Below, in pieces: positions 1 through 5,668 of a stretch of 10,535 nucleotides of DNA. Under the pieces are notes generated by a model that ran no database searches, had not been told where the DNA came from, and worked only from the letters and a program-made list of their open reading frames with translations. The position numbers and the translations under genes were made by a program. The DNA is from Planctomycetota bacterium (lineage in GTDB: Bacteria > Planctomycetota > Planctomycetia > Pirellulales > Thermoguttaceae): contig JAHIKV010000150.1 in the NCBI GenBank assembly GCA_018897395.1, positions 1 through 10,535 of the forward strand. The letters run 5' to 3'. How positions within the stretch are numbered: position 1 is the stretch's first letter; each line of letters begins with the position of its first letter.

Positions 1-155
1 CGGCCAAGTCGCCTTTCGCAAGGTTGCCCTGTTATCGATCATATTGGCCGCCATCTTCGGCCTGCTTTGCATCAACGACCGCATTCGCGGCGGCACATTA
101 CCCGGATGATTACACTCTTTGCACCCGAGATCGTCGTGGTGAACGACGGGGTACC
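1..155. repeat. Left copy of a 155-bp terminal inverted repeat
   Basis: Reading 1-155 forward equals the reverse complement of 10381-10535, with only two differences: position 142 (A here, G in the other copy) and position 150 (G here, T in the other copy). The outermost 141 bases are identical. Similarity ends after GTACC at 155, where this copy continues with GCTGGCC and the right copy runs into an IS21-type end. The repeat carries the end of one reading frame and the start of another, so it is copied coding DNA and not a simple transposon end. It very likely continues outward beyond the contig. Confidence 0.95.
2..109 (+). CDS. C-terminal tail of a hypothetical membrane protein (partial)
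   Basis: The frame is open from the contig edge to TGA at 107-109 and gives 35 residues. It contains one hydrophobic stretch (residues 8-24, VALLSIILAAIFGLLCI), flanked by Arg/Lys before and by NDRIRGG after, which looks like a last transmembrane helix with a short tail. The stop overlaps the ATG of the next small frame (ATGA at 106-109), an arrangement typical of translationally coupled genes. I do not recognise the family. The same segment occurs at 10427-10534 on the other strand with no change. The upstream part of the gene is outside the window. Confidence 0.5.
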   Translation, partial: GQVAFRKVALLSIILAAIFGLLCINDRIRGGTLPG

Positions 156-216
156 GCTGGCCGGTGTTTTGAGTCAGCGGATTTTGACAGCCCAGTCGAC
201 GGAGAATCGAACCTGA
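106..216 (+). CDS. Short hypothetical ORF coupled to the preceding gene, probably truncated
   Basis: ATG at 106 overlaps the stop of the upstream partial gene. The frame runs 36 residues (MITLFAPEIVVVNDGVPLAG...) to TGA at 214-216. The stop lies inside the point where an IS4-type transposase sliver begins on the opposite strand, so the frame has probably been cut short by that rearrangement. The other repeat copy keeps the first 17 codons with one conservative change (Asn13 to Asp) and one silent change, then is broken by an IS21 end. Two copies that both keep the frame argue for a once-functional gene. The product is not recognised. Confidence 0.4.
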   Translation: MITLFAPEIVVVNDGVPLAGVLSQRILTAQSTENRT

Positions 217-262
217 TCCGCAAGTTTTGTTTGATCCACTTGAAGAACAATTCCACCCGCCA
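212..262 (-). pseudogene. Sliver of an IS4-family transposase
   Basis: The minus strand from 262 to 212 encodes WRVELFFKWIKQNLRIR. This matches, residue for residue over most of its length, the C-terminal catalytic block of IS4-family DDE transposases (RWqVELFFKWIKQNLRI). It includes the glutamate of the DDE triad and the lysine seven residues later (E..K of the YREK signature). Nothing IS4-like continues on either side: a stop codon lies upstream in this frame near 307 and the downstream text is unrelated. It is a remnant of roughly 50 bp and cannot be functional. It lies directly inside the left inverted repeat. Confidence 0.75.
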
Positions 263-543
263 ACCCGGTCTCGTGCCGCGTACCGTCATCGACTTCCACC
301 TCTCTCACCGCAGCATTTCAGTTCTCGCACCCGCCGTTAGAATGTGGCGACCCATCTTGCTTCTTTCGATCACAACCGCCGTCAGCGTCATGGTTTCGGT
401 GTGGCAAGATTTCGAGACCAGACGCATATTCACCGAACTCGCCCTTTTTATCCAGCCCGGTTTATGCCATACTCGCCCGCAATGCTATGAATGGACAATT
501 CCCGTGTGCAAGCTTCACGGATTCGGGGGAGAGATACGAACGT
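263..543. other. Intergenic region upstream of the regulator, no convincing gene
   Basis: This stretch separates the IS4 sliver from the regulator gene. A plus-strand open frame crosses it (24-554), but its translation shows no family features and it conflicts with the better-supported frames at 2-216. I therefore leave it uncalled. The leader of the regulator gene must lie here. A weak promoter-like pair is listed separately. No copy of the inverted-repeat operator seen before the symporter and kinase is present. Confidence 0.5.
445..473 (+). promoter_or_regulatory. Possible weak promoter of the regulator gene
   Basis: TTTTTA at 445-450 and CATACT at 468-473 are separated by 17 bases. The -10 is preceded by TGC, as in an extended -10. 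The expected start near 480 would give a leader of about 78 nt before the regulator. The -35 is poor, and promoter consensus in this organism is unknown, so this is only a candidate. Confidence 0.25.
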
Positions 544-557
544 GGGGGAGGTAGCCC

Positions 558-1802
558 ATGACCGATACACGGCGAGTTGTGCTTCTGATGATCCCCTTCG
601 CCGGATACGACCGGGGGCTGCTGGAGGGAATCGCCCGATACGCGCAGCTTTACGGACCGTGGGTGTTTTGTCTGGCGGGCGATCATCCCGGAGTGCCGAT
701 GCCCGTTTCGGACAGCACCAGCGGCGAGGTGCTCCAGGTGAAGTCAGATTCGGGGTCGCGCCGCGGCGCGCCTTTGCATTTGCGCCGCTTAGGCGCCACG
801 GGGATCATCGGCCGGATTCAGACATCAGTGATCGCCCGGACCGTGTTGGGTTCGGGCCTGCCGCTGATCGCTATCGATCTGAGCGAGAAACAGCTTGCCG
901 GCAACAGTCCCCTCTCGAAGATTTCGGAAATCTGCGCTGACTCGCATAATGCCGGGCGGGTCGCGGCGGAGCATTTTCTCGACCGGGGCTTCACCCACTT
1001 TGCCTTTTGTGGATACGCCGGACGGATTTGGTCGCAAAGGCGGCAGGAAGGCTTTTGCGAACGTCTCCAGGAGAGTCAGTTCTCCTGTCACGTCTACGAG
1101 CGCCATCGCGGCAAGCTTGCCTTGCCGTGGGATCATGAACAACGGTTGCTGACCAGTTGGCTCCACTCGCTTCCCAAGCCGGTGGGGGTCATGGCCTGCA
1201 ACGATGTGCGCGGCTGCCAGATCATCGAGGCCTCGTTGGCGGCGGGGTTGCAAGTGCCGGATGACGTGGCCGTGGTAGGCGTGGACGAAGATCGGCTGCT
1301 GTGCCGTCTGGCACACCCCTCTCTGTCGAGTGTGACCCTTAACCTCGAACGCGCCGGATATAAGGCGGCCGAACTGCTCGACGGACTGATGTCCGGCCGC
1401 ATCCGGGAGCCGCGACGTATCTTGGTGGAAGCTATGTGGGTGATCCCTCGACGTTCGACCGATGTGGTTGCTATCGAAGACAGACACGTGGCAACGGCCG
1501 CGCGATTTATTCGGGACCATTTCTCTCAAGCCATTACGGTGGACGACGTAGTTCAGGAAGCCCGCATCTCGCGGCGCGGCTTGGAAATCTGCTTTCAGCG
1601 CAGCTTGGGCCGATCGATCCGCCGGGAGATACAGCGCGTGCGGCTGGCCTGGAGCAAGAAGCTCATGGTAGAAACCAACTTGTCGGCCGAGAAAATCGCT
1701 GAGATCTCGGGCTTCAGCAGCCTAAGCTACATGAGCAGCGTCTTTCGGCGCGAGTTTGGTATGACGATGGCGGAGTATCGCCGGCAGTCGCGCAACCCGT
1801 GA
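558..1802 (+). CDS. XylR-type transcriptional regulator (LacI-like sensor domain plus AraC-type HTH)
   Basis: The 414-residue protein is likely a cytoplasmic sugar-responsive regulator of the E. coli XylR architecture. Residues about 7-300 form a periplasmic-binding-protein-like sensor with family features: MACNDVRG at 212-219, VPDDVAVVGVDED at 233-245 and a PSLSSV segment at 254-259, followed by G-x-x-AAELLDGLMSG. There is no LacI HTH at the N terminus. DNA binding is instead by an AraC-type double HTH at the C terminus: first helix pair about 327-351, second about 376-409 with the typical IAEISGF...YMSSVFRREFGMTMAEYRR. The start is chosen because GGGGGAGG (544-551) sits 6 bases before ATG. 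Its position next to the symporter suggests it controls the downstream genes, and the paired sites at 1896 and 3741 are its likely operators. The effector sugar is unknown; a xylose call would be unjustified. Confidence 0.92.
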   Translation: MTDTRRVVLLMIPFAGYDRGLLEGIARYAQLYGPWVFCLAGDHPGVPMPVSDSTSGEVLQVKSDSGSRRGAPLHLRRLGATGIIGRIQTSVIARTVLGSGLPLIAIDLSEKQLAGNSPLSKISEICADSHNAGRVAAEHFLDRGFTHFAFCGYAGRIWSQRRQEGFCERLQESQFSCHVYERHRGKLALPWDHEQRLLTSWLHSLPKPVGVMACNDVRGCQIIEASLAAGLQVPDDVAVVGVDEDRLLCRLAHPSLSSVTLNLERAGYKAAELLDGLMSGRIREPRRILVEAMWVIPRRSTDVVAIEDRHVATAARFIRDHFSQAITVDDVVQEARISRRGLEICFQRSLGRSIRREIQRVRLAWSKKLMVETNLSAEKIAEISGFSSLSYMSSVFRREFGMTMAEYRRQSRNP

Positions 1803-1854
1803 AAGGCCCCCCGCCTCCCGGTATTCCCTGCCACTGTGATGAGCAGATTGTGTG

Positions 1855-1878
1855 TCGTGATGCGCGCGGGCGTCACGA
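1855..1878 (+). terminator. Hairpin after the regulator gene, possible weak terminator
   Basis: TCGTGATGC (1855-1863) and GCGTCACGA (1870-1878) pair as a 9-bp stem with one G-U wobble around a GCGCGG loop, 53 bases past the regulator stop. No U-run follows, so it is not a classical intrinsic terminator. It could slow read-through into the symporter promoter or protect the transcript 3' end. Confidence 0.3.
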
Positions 1879-1895
1879 GAGCCACGGGGACAACT

Positions 1896-1964
1896 CGGTC
1901 TGCGCAAAATCAAAACTGTTTTGCGCATAATTGCATGGATGCCCGTGACCTGTCGGGGCATAAT
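1896..1964 (+). promoter_or_regulatory. Operator A and promoter of the symporter gene
   Basis: A perfect inverted repeat, TGCGCAAAA (1901-1909) and TTTTGCGCA (1919-1927), is separated by 9 bases. TGCAT follows at 1932-1936 and a -10-like CATAAT at 1959-1964. The block 1896-1944 matches 3741-3789 at 39 of 49 positions without gaps, and the -10-like hexamers sit 58 and 59 bases from the repeat start. No good -35 precedes the -10, as expected for a promoter that needs an AraC-family activator. Arm centres are 18 bp apart, close to two helical turns. Binding by the adjacent XylR-type protein is inference. Confidence 0.75.
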
Positions 1965-1966
1965 GC

Positions 1967-1986
1967 ATGGTCGTGAATGGTCGTGA
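1967..1986 (+). repeat. 10-bp exact tandem repeat in the symporter leader
   Basis: ATGGTCGTGA occurs twice in a row (1967-1976, 1977-1986), just after the -10-like hexamer of operator A and therefore at the expected transcription start. It has no counterpart at the kinase promoter. It may be a chance duplication or a local slippage product. Confidence 0.8.
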
Positions 1987-2093
1987 AGCCGGGCACATTT
2001 GAGATTACGGTCGGTCCCGCCGCCGAGGACATCCGACTCCGCGGGAAATTCGCGGTGAGGTAATGCCACGCCGGAGCGGCCAAGGAATTCGCA

Positions 2094-3710
2094 ATGAACC
2101 TCTCGCTTTCCGGTCTTGATTGGATTCTGGGTGGCGGGGCGCTGGCGGTGAATATCCTGCTCGGTCTGTGGTTTGCGCTTCGCGCCAGGCAGTCGGGCAG
2201 CAGCGACGAGTTCTTTCTTGCCGGCCGCCGGCTCACCTGGCCCGTCGTCGGCGCCTCGCTGCTGGCCACCAACATCGGTGCGGAGCACATGGTGGGGCTT
2301 TGCGGCGACGCCTATCGCTATGGATTATGCGCCGGCACGGTTGAGCTGACGACCGCCTTCTGTCTCGGCATCGCAGCCGCCATCCTGATCCCCTATTATC
2401 TCAAGAACCAGGTGTTCACGATTCCGGAGTTTCTCGAGTTGCGATACAGGAAAGAAGCGCGTTTCTTCTTCTCGGCAATGATGCTCTTGATTTGCATCGT
2501 GACCAAGATGGCCTTCTGTCTCTATGCGGGAGCGCTGGTGTTGCAGGGTCTGCTGGGATGGGACATCATGCCCACGATCGCGGCACTGGCGGTAATGACG
2601 GCGATCATTACCATGATCGGGGGCTTCGCGGTGGTGGCCTATACCGATGCCATCCATGCACCGATCCTGATCCTTGGCTCCGCCTTGGTGCTGTTGATCG
2701 GGCTGAGCGAGGTCGGCGGCTGGGAGGCCCTTTGCGCGGCCGTGGCACACACACCCGTCCCCGACGCGATGCACATCTACAAGCCCTATGACGATCCGGT
2801 CTATCCTTTCTGGGGGATCATCCTGGCCTCGATCTACGGCGGCACATTCTACTGGGGGATCGACCAAGTGAACGTTCAGCGGTTGCTGGGCGCCAAGAAC
2901 CTGAACCACGCCCGCTGGGGAGCCATGTTCGCGGTGCTCCTGAAGCTGACCCCGGTCTTCATTTTCGCCTTGCCCGGCGTCATCGCCTTGGTGCTCTTTC
3001 CCGGTCGGGAATACAGGACCACCTTCGTAACGATCCTGAACGATCTCTTGCCTTCCGGCATCAGAGGGTACGTGCTGTCGGCCTTGGTGGGGGCGATCAT
3101 CTCGGCGCTGATCGCCGTCATGAATTCCGTCTCGACGATGGCCGTGCGAGATTTCATGTTGCACTTCCGGCCCCACATGACGGAACGGACGCAAATCCGC
3201 CTGGGACGATTAGCCATTGTTCTTTCTGCGGCCCTTGGGACTGCGGCGGCTTATGTGGTCTATAAGCAGCCGGAAGGCATCTACAAATACTTGCAGACGA
3301 TCTCCATCTACCTCCTGATGCCGATTACTCCTGCGATTGTCTTTGGCATCGTGAGCAAGCGTGTAACGTTTGCCGGTGCGGCCGCCTCCGTGCTTGTCGG
3401 TCTAGTGCTGACCGGGATGTTCGTCGCCGATGCCATGATGGCGCCCGAGGCTGCAAAGCGTTGTTTTCCCTGGCTACACCATCCGCTGACGTTCAACTAC
3501 ACGTATCGAGGGGCCTGGGGCACGTTGATCGTCACCGCCGTGCTGTTTTTGGTTTCCGCCTTCAGCAAGCACACGGATCCTGACAAACTGGCAAAGACAA
3601 CGATCGATTGGAACAAGCGGCCGGAACCGTTCCGCGGTCTCTCTGACTGGCGATTGCACTTGGCCGTGCTCCTGGCAATGACGGCCACGGCCTACTGGTG
3701 GTTATGGTAG
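2094..3710 (+). CDS. Sodium:solute symporter (SSS/SGLT family), probable sugar importer
   Basis: This 538-residue inner-membrane protein should couple Na+ entry to uptake of a sugar or sugar derivative. Its length suits the family, which usually has 13-15 helices. Family features in order: SDEFFLAGRRLTWPVVGASLLATNIGAEHMVG (37-68), the SSS N-terminal region; IPEFLELRYRK (110-120); GIDQVNVQRLLGAKNLNHAR (255-274), equivalent to the DQ..vQR.LaAK..-hA segment of SGLT-type carriers; and MNSVSTM (343-349), matching the NSxST segment on the helix that supplies hydroxyl ligands to the conserved Na2 site. A polar stretch (about 489-520) precedes a last helix. AAGGA at 2082-2086, 7 bases before ATG, supports the start. 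It has its own promoter carrying operator A. The substrate is inferred from context only. Confidence 0.9.
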   Translation: MNLSLSGLDWILGGGALAVNILLGLWFALRARQSGSSDEFFLAGRRLTWPVVGASLLATNIGAEHMVGLCGDAYRYGLCAGTVELTTAFCLGIAAAILIPYYLKNQVFTIPEFLELRYRKEARFFFSAMMLLICIVTKMAFCLYAGALVLQGLLGWDIMPTIAALAVMTAIITMIGGFAVVAYTDAIHAPILILGSALVLLIGLSEVGGWEALCAAVAHTPVPDAMHIYKPYDDPVYPFWGIILASIYGGTFYWGIDQVNVQRLLGAKNLNHARWGAMFAVLLKLTPVFIFALPGVIALVLFPGREYRTTFVTILNDLLPSGIRGYVLSALVGAIISALIAVMNSVSTMAVRDFMLHFRPHMTERTQIRLGRLAIVLSAALGTAAAYVVYKQPEGIYKYLQTISIYLLMPITPAIVFGIVSKRVTFAGAAASVLVGLVLTGMFVADAMMAPEAAKRCFPWLHHPLTFNYTYRGAWGTLIVTAVLFLVSAFSKHTDPDKLAKTTIDWNKRPEPFRGLSDWRLHLAVLLAMTATAYWWLW

Positions 3711-3716
3711 TGGACG

Positions 3717-3741
3717 GCGCCGAACACAAGGACATCGGCGC
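3717..3741 (+). terminator. Hairpin between the symporter and the kinase promoter
   Basis: GCGCCGA (3717-3723) and TCGGCGC (3735-3741) form a perfect 7-bp stem with an 11-base loop, 7 bases after the symporter stop and directly against operator B. There is no U-run. It may be a weak terminator insulating the kinase promoter, or part of a larger control region. Confidence 0.3.
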
Positions 3742-3810
3742 GGTCTGCGCAATATCTAAACTACTTTGCGCGTTACTGCATAGACGTCCCCGACACATTG
3801 ATGGCACAAT
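3741..3810 (+). promoter_or_regulatory. Operator B and promoter of the kinase-aldolase-isomerase operon
   Basis: This second copy of the site found before the symporter has GCGCAA (3747-3752) and TTGCGC (3766-3771) as inverted arms, TGCAT at 3777-3781 and a -10-like CACAAT at 3805-3810. Spacing matches operator A within 1 bp. The outer arms are less perfect here (TGCGCAATA against CTTTGCGCG), suggesting lower affinity. The predicted start near 3817 gives a leader of about 35 nt before the kinase ATG. It is placed to drive the kinase, aldolase, isomerase and perhaps GH2 genes together. Confidence 0.75.
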
Positions 3811-3851
3811 GGGGGCTGTGTTCCGGCAACCCTCCCTTATCGTAGGCGCCC

Positions 3852-4817
3852 ATGCACAAAAGTTTCGACATCCTTGGATTGGGTTCCACTGCCGTCGACG
3901 AGTTGCTGTACGTCGATGCCTATCCGGCAGCCGACGCCAAGGTTCCGGTCCGTCGCCGCGAGCGGCATTGCGGCGGTCTGACGGCGACGGCCTTGGTGGC
4001 GGCCGCACGCATGGGATGTCGCTGCGCTTACGCGGGAACGCTAGGCGACGATGAGCAATCGCAATTCGTTCTCCAACGTTTCCGCGAGGAAGGAATCGAC
4101 GTGACGCACCTTCGGCGCCGGCCTGACGCACGGCCGATCCACTCCACCGTGATTGTCGATCAAGGCGGGCAGACGCGAACGATTCTGTATGATCTAAACG
4201 GCATGGTCGGTGCGGATTCGAATTGGCCGCAGGATGGCCTGATCCGCGCTGCGCGGGTGTTGTTCGTGGACCATTGCGGTGTCGAGGGGATGATCCGCGC
4301 CACCCGGGTTGCCCGCGATGCGCGGATTCCCGTGGTTGCGGATTTCGAGAGTGCGGAGGACCCGTTATTCCCGGAGTTGCTCGGGTTGGTCGATCACCTC
4401 GTCCTGTCCCGCGATTTCGCCCTGGAAGCGAGCGGTCAGACCGAGCCGGCGGCGGCGGCGCGGGAACTCTGGGCACCCGAGCGTCGGGCGGTGGTTGTAA
4501 CTTGCGGCAGGGAAGGCTGCTGGTATGTAACGGATCAACAGCCGGGCGTTTCACGTCGCCAGCCGGCGTTGGACATTGAGGCGGTCGACACTACCGGCTG
4601 CGGTGATGTCTTTCACGGCGCCTATGCGGCAGCACTGGTCCACGGACTGGACGTCCCCGGCGCCGTGCGGTTCGCCTCGGTGGCCGCCGGCCTGAAGGCC
4701 ACTCGCCGTGGCGGCCAAGCAGGCATCCCCACCCGCGCCGCCGTCGAGCGGCAGATGGCGAAGGCATTCCCCGACCATTCAAAACATGTCGAGCATCGTA
4801 CTGTGCAGAACACGTGA
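3852..4817 (+). CDS. PfkB/ribokinase-family sugar kinase
   Basis: The 321-residue cytosolic enzyme is expected to transfer phosphate from ATP to a ketose or related sugar. FDILGLGSTAVDELLYVD (5-22) is the first beta-strand and loop. CGGLTATALVAAARMG (40-55) is the N-terminal Gly-Gly region. DTTGCGDVFHGAYAAAL (246-262) is the C-terminal PfkB signature with the anion hole and catalytic base Asp252, and RRGGQAGIP (285-293) lies near the nucleotide site. The signature carries Cys250 where most members have Ala. From memory, the C-terminal half resembles YihV-type sulfofructose kinases, but residues recalled as contacting the sulfosugar do not seem kept, so the substrate is left open. The RBS is weak (TAGGCG). 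It is first gene of a packed operon; its TGA falls 14 bases before the preferred aldolase start. Confidence 0.9.
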   Translation: MHKSFDILGLGSTAVDELLYVDAYPAADAKVPVRRRERHCGGLTATALVAAARMGCRCAYAGTLGDDEQSQFVLQRFREEGIDVTHLRRRPDARPIHSTVIVDQGGQTRTILYDLNGMVGADSNWPQDGLIRAARVLFVDHCGVEGMIRATRVARDARIPVVADFESAEDPLFPELLGLVDHLVLSRDFALEASGQTEPAAAARELWAPERRAVVVTCGREGCWYVTDQQPGVSRRQPALDIEAVDTTGCGDVFHGAYAAALVHGLDVPGAVRFASVAAGLKATRRGGQAGIPTRAAVERQMAKAFPDHSKHVEHRTVQNT

Positions 4818-4831
4818 CACCTGGAAAAAAC

Positions 4832-5668
4832 ATGAATACCGGCAAGCTCGTACGGATGAATCGCCTCTTTTCCCACGCGTCCGGGCGTTTGTGTTCGGTG
4901 GCCGTGGATCACTTTATGGCGTACGGCGAGGGGTTGCCCGATGGATTGCGGCACATCGGCGCGACGCTTGCGGCGGTGGTCGCCGCGCGCCCCGACGCGG
5001 TAACCATGCACAAGGGGATCGCGGCGTTGGCGTGGGCGCCGCATGCGGGCCACGTCCCCCTGATCCTGCAAAGCACGATTGCTCGGCCCGACGATTCGGC
5101 CTGTCAACAGATCGCCGAACCGGTGGATGCCGTGCGGTTGGGGGCCGATGCTTTTGCGGTGGGGGCCTTTGTCTGTGGCGCTACGGAAGCTGCTTACCTG
5201 CGAACCGTGGCCGACTGCGTCCACCAGGCCGCCGCCTTCGAGATGCCCGTAATCTGCCACATTTACCCCCGCGATGCCAACGGCAAGATTTCTTTCCTGC
5301 CGGAGGACATCGCCTGGGCAGTGCGCTGCGCGGTGGAGGTGGGCGTGGACGTGGTCAAGACGCCCTACTGCGGCGACGTCCAGGCCTATGCACAGATTGT
5401 CGCCGATTGCCCGGTGCCGCTGGTCGCTGCCGGCGGTCCAAAGGCCGACTCGCTTCGAGCGGCCCTCGAAATGGTTGCCCAGATCGTCCGTAGCGGCGCC
5501 CACGGCGCAACCATCGGTCGAAACATCTGGGGCTTCGAGCAGATCGGGGCGGCGGTGCATGCTTTTAAGGCCGTGATTCACGAAGGCCAGGGCCCCGACG
5601 AAGCACTTCGACAGGCTGGCTTGGCCGCATCGGTCGGCGGAGTGACAGAAAGGATAGGCGTTCGATGA
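4832..5668 (+). CDS. Class I (DhnA/FbaB-type) ketose-phosphate aldolase
   Basis: The 278-residue TIM-barrel protein belongs to the DhnA-type class I aldolases, which cleave a phosphorylated ketose through a lysine Schiff base. Visible features are AVDHF (24-28) with Asp26 on the first strand, MHKG (59-62), GVDVVKTPYCGD (171-182) with the probable Schiff-base Lys176, GGPK (201-204) and IGRNIWG (228-234), the last two making the phosphate-binding loops. ATG at 4832 is preferred because MNTGKLVRMNRLF is where the family usually begins. A GTG at 4814, overlapping the kinase stop as GTGA, is an in-frame alternative adding six residues. The stop overlaps the next start (ATGA at 5665). In context it should split the product of the neighbouring kinase. 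LsrF-like thiolase or AroA'-like synthase activity cannot be excluded. Confidence 0.85.
   Translation: MNTGKLVRMNRLFSHASGRLCSVAVDHFMAYGEGLPDGLRHIGATLAAVVAARPDAVTMHKGIAALAWAPHAGHVPLILQSTIARPDDSACQQIAEPVDAVRLGADAFAVGAFVCGATEAAYLRTVADCVHQAAAFEMPVICHIYPRDANGKISFLPEDIAWAVRCAVEVGVDVVKTPYCGDVQAYAQIVADCPVPLVAAGGPKADSLRAALEMVAQIVRSGAHGATIGRNIWGFEQIGAAVHAFKAVIHEGQGPDEALRQAGLAASVGGVTERIGVR

Noticed and set aside
212..447. Minus-strand frame reading EVEVDDGTRHETGLAGG as a real protein
   Set aside because: It is the shifted shadow of the IS4 motif frame, whose match to the family block is far stronger.
24..554. A 176-codon open frame on the plus strand across the left flank
   Set aside because: Its translation has no recognisable features, it crosses the repeat, the IS4 sliver and the intergenic region, and it conflicts with the coupled frames at 2-216.
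558..1802. Naming the regulator xylR and the pathway xylose use
   Set aside because: The architecture is shared by regulators of many sugars, and no xylose isomerase or xylulokinase is in the window.
3852..5668. Straight assignment as sulfofructose kinase and sulfofructose-phosphate aldolase
   Set aside because: Resemblance is only by memory of motifs, the remembered sulfonate-binding residues appear changed, and no sulfoquinovosidase or sulfolactaldehyde enzyme is present.
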